Assembly (NCBI RefSeq): GCF_030295705.1
Contig: NZ_AP027274.1
Span: 372,001-436,000, forward strand
Length of the DNA: 64,000 nt
Direction of reading: 5' to 3'
Source of the DNA: Polynucleobacter sp. TUM22923
Lineage (GTDB): Bacteria > Pseudomonadota > Gammaproteobacteria > Burkholderiales > Burkholderiaceae
The notes beneath the pieces were generated by a model that saw only the letters and a list, made by a program, of their open reading frames with translations, ran no database searches and had not been told where the DNA came from. The position numbers and the translations under genes were made by a program. Of this stretch, positions 28,336 to 37,309 are shown in pieces. Position 1 is the stretch's first letter. Each line of letters begins with the position of its first letter.

Positions 28336-29136
28336 ATGTTGATACATCCTCAGTTTGATCCCGCCGTATTGCGCATTGGCTCATTCGCTATTCATTGGTA
28401 TGGCCTGATGTATCTCTTGGCCTTTGCGCAATTCTTATTATTAGGGCGATTGCGTATTCGCGCCTCTCAATATCAAGCGCTAGGCTGGACCTACAAAGAC
28501 TTAGAGGATCTTTTATTTGCAGGCGTACTTGGGGTAGTCCTTGGGGGTCGCCTGGGTTACACCTTGTTTTATATGCCTGGCTACTATTTTGAAAACCCAC
28601 TCAGTATTCTTAAAGTATGGGAAGGCGGCATGTCTTTTCATGGCGGCCTACTAGGTGTGTTGGCGGCATTACTTTGGTTTGCCCGCCGCCGAAAAGTTTC
28701 CTTCTTTTTTGTCAGTGATCTCGTAGCTCCATTAGTCCCATTTGGATTAGCATTTGGCCGCCTTGGAAACTTTATCAACGGTGAACTATGGGGTCGGCCA
28801 ACAGATTTACCTTGGGCTATGGTATTTCCCATGGTGGATTCAGTTGCACGCCATCCTTCGCAGCTCTATCAGCTCTTTGGGGAGGGTCTTTGTCTGGGTG
28901 TCTTGCTTTGGATCTACTCAAGTAAACCGCACAGAGTGGGGCAGGTGTCTGGTTGTTTCCTACTGGGTTACGGTATTTGCCGATTCTTGGCTGAATTTGC
29001 GAGAGAACCCGATGCTTTTTTAGGCCTCTTGGGCTTTGGTCTTTCGATGGGTCAATGGCTATCCCTCCCAATGATCGTTTTGGGCATTTACCTTATATTG
29101 GGTAATAATACGAAAAAAGCGCTTATCAGAAGTTAA
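28336..29136 (+). CDS. lgt: Prolipoprotein diacylglyceryl transferase
   Basis: A 266-aa multi-pass inner-membrane enzyme that adds diacylglycerol to the lipobox cysteine of prolipoproteins. The signature [14 protein letters not shown] sits near 143-156, with IHWYGLMY at the start and HPSQLYQ near 175. Several hydrophobic segments are evident. It follows holC by 22 bases. Confidence 0.96.
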   Translation: MLIHPQFDPAVLRIGSFAIHWYGLMYLLAFAQFLLLGRLRIRASQYQALGWTYKDLEDLLFAGVLGVVLGGRLGYTLFYMPGYYFENPLSILKVWEGGMSFHGGLLGVLAALLWFARRRKVSFFFVSDLVAPLVPFGLAFGRLGNFINGELWGRPTDLPWAMVFPMVDSVARHPSQLYQLFGEGLCLGVLLWIYSSKPHRVGQVSGCFLLGYGICRFLAEFAREPDAFLGLLGFGLSMGQWLSLPMIVLGIYLILGNNTKKALIRS

Positions 29137-29251
29137 ATAGTGAGATTTTTAGATCTTTTGTAGTTAAAATCCAAGAAATCAGTGAATTTCCCTGGAAAAT
29201 CATCTATTTGCACCTGTATCGCTTTAATTCACCCTCAATTAAGAGAATGAC

Positions 29252-30556
29252 ATGCTGGAAAAGTTAACTAAAGCCCGCAATCTATCAAAAGCAAACAACG
29301 CAATTAAGCGCCTTATATCGGAGCGCGGAGAATCTAATGCGCTGAGCATGGCGGACGATGTTGTAAATAACTATCGAAAATTAAGTAAAGATCAGCATGG
29401 ATCTTTTTTTACCTTCTTGTTTGAGAAACTTAATCCTCAGGCGGATGCAGTTTTAAAGGCGGCCCAAAATTTTTCTGCGGATTCGAGTGCGCGTAATTAC
29501 ATTCAATTGCAAAAAGTTTCTGAATCTCCGCGACAGGAATTTTTTCGTCGCTTAAACCGAGCTAGTCACGGTACTGCCTCAGTGGTACAGATGCGACGCG
29601 ATTTATTGCAGCTTCTAGACAAGCGGCCAGAGTTAGCGGCAGTCGACTTTGACATACGGCATTTGCTCTCGTCCTGGTTTAATCCAGGCTTTTTAAAGAT
29701 GCATCGGGTGGATTGGAAGTCGCCAGCTGAAGTGTTGGAGAAGCTAATTAAGCACGAGGCAGTTCATGCCATTGACGGCTGGGATGACTTACGCCGTCGC
29801 CTACAGCCGGACCGTCGTTGCTTTGCTTTTTTTCATCCACAGCTACCTAGTGAACCTTTAATCTTCGTGGAAGTAGCGCTACTTCCCGAGATTCCTACAG
29901 TGATTACGCCTCTGGTGGATAAAAGAGCGGAAACGGTAGATCAAGTTTCTCAATATAAAGTGGCTGTTTTTTATTCTATTAGCAATTGTGAGCCTGGCTT
30001 GCGTGGCGTGTCGATGGGTAACTTCTTAATCAAAAGGGTAGCAGAGCAGTTACATGCTGAATTTCCAGGAATCAAAACCTTTGTAACGCTGTCCCCAATT
30101 CCTGGGTTTATTGATTGGATTGCTGCAGGTGCAAATTTAGGTGATGGTGTTCCTGCGGAGCGTTTGAAACCAAATCTGAAGACAGCGCGTGATGCTGCTT
30201 TAGCTGTACTTAAATTAGAGGGTCAGTCCTGGAGCGAGCGTCTGGCAGCCGGTTGGCATCCTGATTTAGCCACTGAAAAAGAAAAAGAATCTCTGATGTG
30301 TTTGGCGGGGATTTATTTAGGCCTTGCTTCGACTGGGCGCAATGGCAATCCAGTCGCTAAATTTCATTTGGGAAATGGCGCCAAATTGCATCTCATTAAC
30401 TGGGCAGGAGATCTGTCTCGTAAGGGCTTGCGCCAATCCGCTGGGCTAATGGTGAATTATCTCTATGACTTGGGTAGCGTCGAAGATAATCATGAGCGCT
30501 TCGCTGATGGTGAAATCGTATTTTCAAGGGCGGTAGCGCGTCTAATGGCCCCTTAA
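29252..30556 (+). CDS. Malonyl-CoA decarboxylase
   Basis: A 434-aa malonyl-CoA decarboxylase (MatA/MLYCD family) that converts malonyl-CoA to acetyl-CoA and CO2. It has the helical N-terminal domain and the acetyltransferase-fold catalytic domain with FFHPQLPSEPLIFVEVAL, FYSISNCEPGLRGVSMGNFLIKRV and TLSPIPGF, where the catalytic Ser and His of the family lie. The C-terminal ends in a serine-type active region (LHLINWAGD...GLMVNYLY). With the downstream Bug protein and acyl-CoA synthetase it makes a malonate use module. Confidence 0.92.
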   Translation: MLEKLTKARNLSKANNAIKRLISERGESNALSMADDVVNNYRKLSKDQHGSFFTFLFEKLNPQADAVLKAAQNFSADSSARNYIQLQKVSESPRQEFFRRLNRASHGTASVVQMRRDLLQLLDKRPELAAVDFDIRHLLSSWFNPGFLKMHRVDWKSPAEVLEKLIKHEAVHAIDGWDDLRRRLQPDRRCFAFFHPQLPSEPLIFVEVALLPEIPTVITPLVDKRAETVDQVSQYKVAVFYSISNCEPGLRGVSMGNFLIKRVAEQLHAEFPGIKTFVTLSPIPGFIDWIAAGANLGDGVPAERLKPNLKTARDAALAVLKLEGQSWSERLAAGWHPDLATEKEKESLMCLAGIYLGLASTGRNGNPVAKFHLGNGAKLHLINWAGDLSRKGLRQSAGLMVNYLYDLGSVEDNHERFADGEIVFSRAVARLMAP

Positions 30557-30659
30557 GCAAACTTTAGTGAAATCAGTGCTTAGCCCTAGGGTGGGTACTT
30601 TCCCCTTTAGGATAAGTCACGATTAGAATGTGGTGTTTAGTAGTTTTTTATTTAAATAA

Positions 30660-30679
30660 AATCAACAACTTAGTTGATT
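30660..30679. promoter_or_regulatory. Inverted repeat before the Bug protein gene
   Basis: AATCAAC (30660-30666) and GTTGATT (30673-30679) are perfect 7-base inverted arms with a 6-base spacer, ending about 7 bases before the AGGAG ribosome site of the Bug gene. It may be an operator or an mRNA hairpin affecting translation. The malonyl-CoA decarboxylase gene lies upstream on the same strand. Confidence 0.45.
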
Positions 30680-30697
30680 AAAAGATAGGAGATAGAC

Positions 30698-31696
30698 ATG
30701 TTTAATCAAGTCAGCAAGACTTCAGTAATGTCATTTGGCAAATTAAAGAAGGCCTTATTTTTAATCTGCGCAATTCCATTAACCGTAATGGCTCAAGAGT
30801 GGCCCAATAAGCCAATTACTTTTGTTGTCCCATTTCCAGCTGGTGGCGGTACCGACGCTTTTGCTCGGCCATTAGCCAATCAGCTCACAAAGCAATTAGG
30901 CAAGCAAATTATCATCGATAACCGCGGTGGTGCAGGCGGTACATTAGGCGCTTCTATCGCAGCAAAAGCGGCTCCAGATGGTTACAGTTTTTTTGTTGGC
31001 GCAGCGCATCATGCGATTGCACCATCTATGTACCCTAATCTTGACTACGATATTGAGAAGAGCTTTATCCCGGTTGCAATGATTGCAAATCCACCTCAAG
31101 TGATTGTGGTGAATCCTAAGAATGTACAAGCCAAAAATCTTAAAGAATTTATCGAGCTCCTCAAAAAGAATCCTGGCAAGTTCAACTATGCGAGTGCTGG
31201 TAATGGTTCATCACATCACTTAGCTGGTGAGCAATTTAAAATGCTAACCAAGACGTTTATCACTCATATTCCTTACCGTGGCGCAGGTCCCGCAATGCAG
31301 GATTTGATTGCTGGTCAGGTAGATGTAGAGTTTGATGGTCTAGGCTCTTCTGCACCCCAAATTAAAAATGGCGCCATCGTAGCTTTGGCTGTAGCCTCAC
31401 AAAAGCGCGCGCCTGGTTTTCCAAATGTGCCCACTGCAGCGGAAGCGGGGCTAGTTGGGTATGAGGTTTCTACTTGGTATGGCATATTTGCACCCAAGGG
31501 CACACCACAACCGATCGTTGACAAAATGATTGCTGAAATACAGAAAGCAATCAATACCCCTGAACTAAAGACTATCTGGACTAATAATGGTTCTGACACT
31601 CCGAATCTAACTGGGGAAGCATTTGGTAAGTTTGTTTCTGCTGATATTAAGCGCTGGGCTGCCGTTGCTAAGGCCTCTGGCGCTAAGCTTGATTAA
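30698..31696 (+). CDS. Bug/TctC-family periplasmic substrate-binding protein
   Basis: A 332-aa periplasmic binding protein of the Bordetella uptake gene (Bug) family. A signal peptide (KKALFLICAIPLTVMA, cut before QEWPNKPI) is followed by VPFPAGGGTDAFARPLA, a family hallmark, and PDGYSFFVGAAHHAIAPSM. Bug proteins bind carboxylates and either feed TctAB permeases or act as sensors. No tctA or tctB lies nearby, so either a distant permease serves it or it signals. Genes on both sides for malonyl-CoA suggest malonate as ligand. Confidence 0.9.
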   Translation: MFNQVSKTSVMSFGKLKKALFLICAIPLTVMAQEWPNKPITFVVPFPAGGGTDAFARPLANQLTKQLGKQIIIDNRGGAGGTLGASIAAKAAPDGYSFFVGAAHHAIAPSMYPNLDYDIEKSFIPVAMIANPPQVIVVNPKNVQAKNLKEFIELLKKNPGKFNYASAGNGSSHHLAGEQFKMLTKTFITHIPYRGAGPAMQDLIAGQVDVEFDGLGSSAPQIKNGAIVALAVASQKRAPGFPNVPTAAEAGLVGYEVSTWYGIFAPKGTPQPIVDKMIAEIQKAINTPELKTIWTNNGSDTPNLTGEAFGKFVSADIKRWAAVAKASGAKLD

Positions 31697-31730
31697 TGAC
31701 TTGATTTAACTGACTGGTTTTGAGGCTCTT

Positions 31731-33254
31731 ATGAATTTATATTCTCTCTTGGAAAAAGGTTTTCCAAAAGACAAGCAAGCATGTGCACTAGAAACGCATG
31801 ATGGACTGTATTACTCCTGGAGCGATCTAGAGCGTGCTACTGCCAAGATGGCGAATTTTTTAAAGAGCCTCAAACTGCCGGCCGGTTCGCGTATTGCAGC
31901 GCAAGTTGAAAAGTCCCCTGAAGCCCTTTTTCTGTACTTGGCTACTGTCAAGGCGGGCTATGTGTATTTGCCACTCAATACGGCATATCAGGCGGCAGAG
32001 ATTCAGTACTTTCTAGAAAATGCTGAGCCTGCTGTGATGGTGTGCAGTAGTAAGAATTTCTCCTGGGTGTCTAAGGTGGCTTTTAAGGCGGGCACCATGC
32101 GCGTCTTTACGCTGGATGAGGATCGCACAGGAACTTTACTTGAGCGTTGCGCCAATCAAAGTGATCAGTTCAAAACAGTGCCTGCTAAGGATGATGATTT
32201 AGCTGCCATTTTGTATACCTCCGGTACCACTGGCCGCAGTAAAGGCGCGATGCTGACCCATCGGAACCTAGGCAGTAATGCACAGGTTTTGCAAAAATTC
32301 TGGGGCTGGAAAAAAGGGGATGTTTTATTGCATGCGCTTCCCATTTTCCATGTGCATGGCTTATTTGTTGCTGCTCATGGCGCATTAATCAATGGCAGCA
32401 AAATGATTTGGTTGCCACGTTTAGACACAGCGCAACTCATCCATCACATGCCAAGCTCTACCGTCATGATGGGTGTGCCGACCTTTTATGTGCGCCTGTT
32501 AGCGGATAAAGGGTTTACTAAGCAGGTTACAAGCAATATGCGGCTATTTGTTTCTGGATCTGCCCCGCTGCTGACAGAAACTTTTAATACCTTTAAAGAA
32601 GTGATTGGCCAGCCCATACTTGAGCGTTACGGCATGAGTGAAACTGTGATGTTAGTCTCCAATCCCTATAAGGGAAGTCGTATAGGCGGTTCAGTTGGCT
32701 TGCCTTTGCCAGGAGTGAAGGTTCGGGTGGTGAATGAAAATAACAAGCCTTGTGGCCCAAATGAAATTGGCAGTATTCAGGTGAAGGGTCCGAACATATT
32801 TAAGGGTTACTGGCGCATGCCTGAAAAGACGGCCGAAGAATTTACTAAGGACGGCTGGTTTAAGACGGGTGATGTTGGTCGCTGGGGTGGTGCTGCTAAT
32901 GGCGGTACGGCACCTAAGGATTACTTATGTATTGTTGGGCGCAGTAAGGATCTGATTATTTCTGGCGGCTATAACGTCTACCCAAAAGAAATTGAGAGCT
33001 TTATTGACGATATGGATGGTGTAGATGAGAGTGCAGTAATTGGTATTCCGCATCCTGATTTCGGTGAGGCAGTGATGGCGGTAGTTGTTCCAAAGAAGGG
33101 TGTGAAGTTAGATCCTCAAGCGATGATTGCTACCCTGAAAACGCAGATTGCTAACTTTAAGATTCCCAAGCGCTTAGAAGTAGTTGCTGACTTGCCTCGC
33201 AACGCTATGGGTAAAGTTCAAAAGAATATTCTGCGACAGCAATACACTAGCTAA
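31731..33254 (+). CDS. Malonyl-CoA synthetase (MatB-type acyl-CoA ligase)
   Basis: A 507-aa ANL-superfamily ligase. ATP loop YTSGTTGRSKGA near 162-173, YGMSETVML near 300, GWFKTGDVG near 376, the hinge GRSKDLIISGGYNVYPKEIE near 402-421, and the C-terminal catalytic lysine in RNAMGKVQK. It matches the MatB/ACSF3 group, which makes malonyl-CoA from malonate, ATP and CoA. Context with malonyl-CoA decarboxylase supports this over a general acyl ligase. It follows the Bug gene by 34 bases. Confidence 0.87.
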   Translation: MNLYSLLEKGFPKDKQACALETHDGLYYSWSDLERATAKMANFLKSLKLPAGSRIAAQVEKSPEALFLYLATVKAGYVYLPLNTAYQAAEIQYFLENAEPAVMVCSSKNFSWVSKVAFKAGTMRVFTLDEDRTGTLLERCANQSDQFKTVPAKDDDLAAILYTSGTTGRSKGAMLTHRNLGSNAQVLQKFWGWKKGDVLLHALPIFHVHGLFVAAHGALINGSKMIWLPRLDTAQLIHHMPSSTVMMGVPTFYVRLLADKGFTKQVTSNMRLFVSGSAPLLTETFNTFKEVIGQPILERYGMSETVMLVSNPYKGSRIGGSVGLPLPGVKVRVVNENNKPCGPNEIGSIQVKGPNIFKGYWRMPEKTAEEFTKDGWFKTGDVGRWGGAANGGTAPKDYLCIVGRSKDLIISGGYNVYPKEIESFIDDMDGVDESAVIGIPHPDFGEAVMAVVVPKKGVKLDPQAMIATLKTQIANFKIPKRLEVVADLPRNAMGKVQKNILRQQYTS

Positions 33255-33267
33255 CAGCCAGCCCTAC

Positions 33268-34086
33268 TTAAAACCCAAATGCCTTGCGGCTTTCGTTGAA
33301 CATAAAAGCCGCAAGCATGAACAGCATCACACCAAAGATGCGTTTAAGCTGAGCTACATCGAGTTTGCGGGCCATTTTTGCGCCTAATGGGGCGGTAAAA
33401 ATACTTACTGCCACAATGCAGATGACTGCGGGTACATAGACAAATCCTAGGGATCCCTCCGGGAGGTTTGGGTTGCCCCAACTGCCATACATATACCCAA
33501 TAGTGGCTGCAGCCGCAATAGGAAACCCAAGACCTGAGGAGCTGGCCATCGCAGTGTGGGGTTTTACGTTACACCACAACATGAACGGTACGGTAATAAA
33601 TGCACCGCCTGCACCCACTAAGCTTGCAATCACGCCTGTAAAGGCCCCAAATGAAAAAAGCCCTAACCTTCCTGGCAACTCACGGCCAGCCGTAGGTTTT
33701 TTATTGATAATCATTTGAACCGAGGTGTACACAATGAATAGGGCAAAGCAAAGGGATAGCCAAGAGGTATTGATTGCCTCAAAGATTTCGCTACCACCCA
33801 CCAGGCTACCAATGACTAAGCCCGGACTTAATGAGGCAACTAACTTCCAGTCTATTGACTGATGTTTGTGATGCGCCCATACGGCCGAAGTAGTGGTGAA
33901 CAGAATGGTTGCCATACCTGTAGCAATAGCCATGTGCACGATGACGTTTTGGCTAAATCCGAGATGATTAAAAACCAAAATCATGAATGGCACCAGTATC
34001 ATGCCGCCGCCAATACCCAGCAGCCCAGCAAGAAAGCCAGAAATACTGCCACACAGCATGAGCATTGCAATGTCACTTATTGACAT
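33268..34086 (-). CDS. TauE/SafE-family membrane permease
   Basis: A 272-aa integral membrane protein with about eight hydrophobic segments and the two family repeats: GFLAGLLGIGGGMILVP at the N-terminus and GVIASLVGAGGAFITVPFM in the middle. The TauE/SafE family exports or imports sulfonates, sulfite and other organic anions. It converges on the malonyl-CoA synthetase gene, 13 bases away, and follows the 6S RNA gene closely on its own strand. Its ribosome site GGGGA (34094-34098) lies inside the predicted 3' strand of the 6S RNA closing stem. Substrate unknown. Confidence 0.88.
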   Translation of the reverse strand: MSISDIAMLMLCGSISGFLAGLLGIGGGMILVPFMILVFNHLGFSQNVIVHMAIATGMATILFTTTSAVWAHHKHQSIDWKLVASLSPGLVIGSLVGGSEIFEAINTSWLSLCFALFIVYTSVQMIINKKPTAGRELPGRLGLFSFGAFTGVIASLVGAGGAFITVPFMLWCNVKPHTAMASSSGLGFPIAAAATIGYMYGSWGNPNLPEGSLGFVYVPAVICIVAVSIFTAPLGAKMARKLDVAQLKRIFGVMLFMLAAFMFNESRKAFGF

Positions 34087-34090
34087 GATG

Positions 34091-34307
34091 AATTCCCCGC
34101 CTTGGCCGCTAGGCCGTTATCCCGAACTCTAGGGTTCAAGTTGGAACGGCTACTCTGTTTTGGGTGCATTAAGAAGCTCAGGGAGTGAACAGCGCGAAGC
34201 TGCCACTGTGAGGATTCGAAACGCTCACGCCCACAAGGTAAAAACCGCTCCTGATGCTTGCGCATCGGTTCAAGGAACTATTGGCCTTGGCGAACCAGGC
34301 AGGGAAA
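34091..34307 (-). ncRNA. ssrS: 6S RNA
   Basis: Read on the minus strand, this stretch resembles proteobacterial 6S RNA. The 5' part has TTCGCCAAGGCC then CCTTGAACCGATG, comparable to the E. coli TTCGCAAGCGGGCC and CCTGAGCCGATA, and the 3' part has CTTGAACCCTAGAGTTCGGG followed by AACGGCC, comparable to the E. coli CTTGAACCAAGGGTTCAAGGG region. The ends pair: TTTCCCTGCCTGG at the 5' end with CCAAGGCGGGGAA at the 3' end, forming the closing stem. The location right after zapA is the conserved ssrS position. It mimics an open promoter and binds RNA polymerase holoenzyme in stationary phase. The 5' end lies inside the zapA coding region; ends are estimated from pairing, and the resulting 217 bases is somewhat long for 6S RNA. 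Confidence 0.78.
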
Positions 34308-34632
34308 GGGTTTGCATCAAAGCATCTACTTGATCTTCTAGGGAGTGAATCTCATGTTGTAGGCGCGCCATCTCTTCTGGATTGGCCTGCGGCGAGGTGC
34401 TTTGAGCTGATGGAGCTTGGGGGCTCAGTTGCAAGGCAATCAGGTCCCCAGCAATTTTGATGGCGGCCATCATGCTGGCGCGCTCTATGCTGCGATTACC
34501 ACCATTAATTGCCAGTTGAATTTGTTCGTCTACCAAAGTACAGGCAGCACGCAGTAAAGGCTCATGCTCAGTGCTAGTAGCTAAAGTGATCTTTTGCCCC
34601 GCGAGGCTTACTTCAATGCGTTGTTGGCTCAT
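34270..34632 (-). CDS. zapA: Cell division protein ZapA
   Basis: A 120-aa ZapA: the N-terminal globular part QRIEVSLAGQKITLATSTEHEPLLRAA, the helix DEQIQLAINGG, then a C-terminal coiled coil (LQHEIHSLEDQVDALMQ). It cross-links FtsZ filaments at the Z ring. Two close ATGs (34638 and 34632) follow AGAGG; I choose 34632 for better spacing. It overlaps the stop of the upstream coiled-coil gene by 20 bases, and its own end overlaps the start of 6S RNA. Confidence 0.9.
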   Translation of the reverse strand: MSQQRIEVSLAGQKITLATSTEHEPLLRAACTLVDEQIQLAINGGNRSIERASMMAAIKIAGDLIALQLSPQAPSAQSTSPQANPEEMARLQHEIHSLEDQVDALMQTLSLPGSPRPIVP

Positions 34633-34894
34633 TGTCATCCTCTGGGGTAGTTGGCGTTGCAGCATCGCCAAGTAAATTCATTTGACGGGTATCACTTTGA
34701 TCCGGCAGTCGGCTCAAAATATGCTGAATACGCTTCTGAGCGTCTTCAATTTTGGTTTCTTGAGCCAACCGCTCTTGATGCAAAGTCTTTACTGCCTCAG
34801 CAATGAGTTTTATCTTATTTGCTAAGCGCTCAATAGACGTTGCCACATCAGTATCAGCCTGATGGGGAGTGGTGAAGGGGATTTGCTCTTCCAT
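34613..34894 (-). CDS. Small coiled-coil protein upstream of zapA
   Basis: A 93-aa hydrophilic protein with a central heptad-rich helix (ERLANKIKLIAEAVKTLHQERLAQ...) and an acidic, proline-containing tail. It resembles the ZapB-like or TIGR02449-type small proteins that precede zapA in many proteobacteria. I infer a division-related partner of ZapA from order and coupling (20-base overlap); no catalytic motif is present. Confidence 0.75.
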   Translation of the reverse strand: MEEQIPFTTPHQADTDVATSIERLANKIKLIAEAVKTLHQERLAQETKIEDAQKRIQHILSRLPDQSDTRQMNLLGDAATPTTPEDDNEPTTH

Positions 34895-34942
34895 ATAGGC
34901 ATTGTAGCTCTGACTGGCAACCCTGCAAGCCCCCGCTTTTAT

Positions 34943-36967
34943 CTATTTCATCGCATAACGCACGCCAGCAAAGACATTAGAGCCCGCATTTGCATAGCCA
35001 AAGTTCGTTTGATATTGAGAATTAAATACGTTATTCCACCTCAGGTAGGCGGAAAGGTTCTTTTCAATCTGATAACTTCCGTAAAGACCAACTAACGTAT
35101 AGCTGGGCATGTTGTTAATATTTGCAGTTTGCGTCCCGTTTACGCCGCCCCAGCGTTGCCCTGATAGCGTGATGTTTGTACCAACGTTTATTTTATTAAT
35201 TCTATAGTCGGCAAGTAAATTACCCACCCAATTTGCTCGATTTGGAACACCTAGTCCAGTTGTTTGATCCACTGTGCTCATGGCATCTGCTGATGCCTTA
35301 AGGGTCAAGTCATTAATCCTGCCATCTACTCCGAGTGAGGCTCCTTTAATCTGTACTAGGCTGAAATTTGCAGGATACGATCCTGAATAATTTGAAGGAT
35401 TACTGCAGATGTAATCAGGGCAATTGATTGGCACAATAAAGTTATCTATCTTATTTTGATAGGCAGTTAAGTGAACCCCATACTTAAGTGCTTCATAGTG
35501 GATTCCTACTTCTAGATTTTTATTAGTCTCCGGCTTTAAGTTTGTATTTCCGTAGCCCGGGTAATACAGATCATTAAATGATGGTGCCCTAAACCCAGTA
35601 CCGTAATTAATATTGGCTCTCAGTTCTCTCGTTAAAAAATAACCATATGCAGCGCTATAGGTCGCTTTTGATCCGTATTGTGAAATTTGATCATTTCGTA
35701 AGGCTAAGGTAGCAAGATTATTTCCGCGCTTGAACTCATAAGAACCGGCAAGCGAGTTAGTTGTACGGAGTTGATTAATGTTTAGGCTATTACAAGCGCC
35801 AACGAATCCAAACTCGCAACCGGTCTGATAAAGTGAATTGTTCATATTTGCATATTGCATATTTTTCTCTAAAAGAAACTGAAGCTTATCTGCACCAAGT
35901 TTGATGTCGTTTTGCCATAAAAAATCATAGGAAGGAGTTACTAAGCGATCATTGCTTTGTGAAGTCAAACTTTGTGAGGCATTAGTAGAGCTTGATACCT
36001 GAAAAAGACTTTTCCAAACATCTGTTACTTGATTTTTTGAATAGGCAGAAAAGATAGCGAGCTGGTTTACGCCAATCTGGGTTTGTGGATTGCTAGCATA
36101 AGTGTTTGCGTCATACATGCTACTTGGGTATTGCCAAGTATTTTTGCTGGTAAATATTTTTACACCAGCTTCTTGACCCTGGGCCCATTGGTTTGTTACT
36201 GACCCCGTTGCGCCTATTCTTGTATATCCAGTTGCAGTCGTTGGAAATGGGGATGGGTACACGCTTGGATAGTTAACACCACCTTTATAATGCGTGTTGT
36301 TTGGTGCAACAGTATTAAAACCAGCAGAATTTTCCTGACTAATTCCGATGGAATAAGTGGTTCCACTTTCTTTGCCTAGGGCTCCAGAGAGGGAGGCGCT
36401 TGTAATGCTGGTGTTGTAACCTCCATAGCCAGCAGTTGCTTCAAATTGGGTTGTACCACTACCTTTTTTTGTGAATATTTGAACGACACCTCCCATAGCA
36501 TCAGATCCATAGAATGTACTTTGGGGCCCATAAATAATCTCGATATGATCTATGAGGGAGAGTGGAATTGCATTCCATATGGCTCCTCCGGTTGTAGAGT
36601 CAATCTTAACGCCATCAATAATGACTAGACTTTGCGCGTTACTAGCGCCCCTTAGATAAACACTCGAAATATTACCCGCTCCACCATTATTGGATATCTG
36701 AATACCTCTTTGCTGCTGAAGCAAGTCGGGCAGGCTTGATTGCCCTGAATTTTCAATCTCTTCCCTAGTGATATATACAAAGTCGGCCAACACATCATTT
36801 CCAGATTTTGGAGAGCGAGTTGCCGTAACAATTACGGGATTCGCAGGAGCTAAAGAGTTTGTTACAGATGCAGTGCTGGTGTTTTGCGCAAACACTACAT
36901 TACTGATTGAGATTGACGCTACGCATAGTAGGGCGCGCAAGCTGTTATTGCTGAACTGCTGTTTCAT
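34943..36967 (-). CDS. btuB: TonB-dependent cobalamin outer-membrane receptor
   Basis: A 674-aa TonB-dependent receptor. Signal peptide (LRALLCVASISISNVVFA), a TonB-box-like PVIVTATRS near residues 43-51, a plug domain (DLLQQQRGIQISNNGG, YGPQSTFYGSDAMGGVVQI) and a 22-strand barrel. BtuB is chosen over other receptors because a cobalamin riboswitch lies directly upstream. It imports vitamin B12 with TonB energy; the inner-membrane BtuCDF genes are not in the window. The flanking gap is 48 bases to the small coiled-coil gene. Confidence 0.9.
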   Translation of the reverse strand: MKQQFSNNSLRALLCVASISISNVVFAQNTSTASVTNSLAPANPVIVTATRSPKSGNDVLADFVYITREEIENSGQSSLPDLLQQQRGIQISNNGGAGNISSVYLRGASNAQSLVIIDGVKIDSTTGGAIWNAIPLSLIDHIEIIYGPQSTFYGSDAMGGVVQIFTKKGSGTTQFEATAGYGGYNTSITSASLSGALGKESGTTYSIGISQENSAGFNTVAPNNTHYKGGVNYPSVYPSPFPTTATGYTRIGATGSVTNQWAQGQEAGVKIFTSKNTWQYPSSMYDANTYASNPQTQIGVNQLAIFSAYSKNQVTDVWKSLFQVSSSTNASQSLTSQSNDRLVTPSYDFLWQNDIKLGADKLQFLLEKNMQYANMNNSLYQTGCEFGFVGACNSLNINQLRTTNSLAGSYEFKRGNNLATLALRNDQISQYGSKATYSAAYGYFLTRELRANINYGTGFRAPSFNDLYYPGYGNTNLKPETNKNLEVGIHYEALKYGVHLTAYQNKIDNFIVPINCPDYICSNPSNYSGSYPANFSLVQIKGASLGVDGRINDLTLKASADAMSTVDQTTGLGVPNRANWVGNLLADYRINKINVGTNITLSGQRWGGVNGTQTANINNMPSYTLVGLYGSYQIEKNLSAYLRWNNVFNSQYQTNFGYANAGSNVFAGVRYAMK

Positions 36968-37120
36968 GATGAACCTTCTGCCTTCGAATTACCAAGCTTA
37001 CTTCCCCGTAAGCTGGGTCGAACAGAATTTCACTTTTGAGAGCTCGAGCGTCAATTAGACATCTCCATCGTGTGACAGAGGAACGTCTTACTGGCACGCG
37101 AAGGATCCCCGTCCGCAAAA

Positions 37121-37290
37121 TTCCACCTGTCTTGGCCGGTATCCGGGCTTGTAAATTTCAGAGGCTGGCCTTCCCATGCAATTGACGCGCACAGTGGCTA
37201 AATCAGACTCCTGACTACCTAGCTTAAAAGTTAGGAAGTATTTACTTACCGTTGCGGGGGCAGCACACGTTTAGTGTTTCCCGTTTAACT
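37121..37290 (-). promoter_or_regulatory. Cobalamin (B12) riboswitch
   Basis: On the minus strand the conserved core appears in order: GCCCCCGCAACGG, then GCCACTG, then TGGGAAGGCC, then CAAGCCCGGATACCGGCC, the standard cobalamin riboswitch (B12 box) pattern. It precedes btuB by about 150 bases. In this family, adenosylcobalamin binding represses translation or causes termination. Outer limits are approximate. Confidence 0.93.
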
Positions 37291-37309
37291 TTATTGCATT
37301 GCAATAAAG
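37289..37309. promoter_or_regulatory. 21-bp perfect odd palindrome upstream of the btuB riboswitch
   Basis: The left arm CTTTATTGCA and the right arm TGCAATAAAG flank a single central T at 37299. It sits at or just before the 5' end of the riboswitch, between btuB and the Fnr-type regulator. It does not match the Fnr or Fur consensus that I know. It may be an operator for either gene or the btuB transcript's 5' hairpin; no protein can be assigned. Confidence 0.45.
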
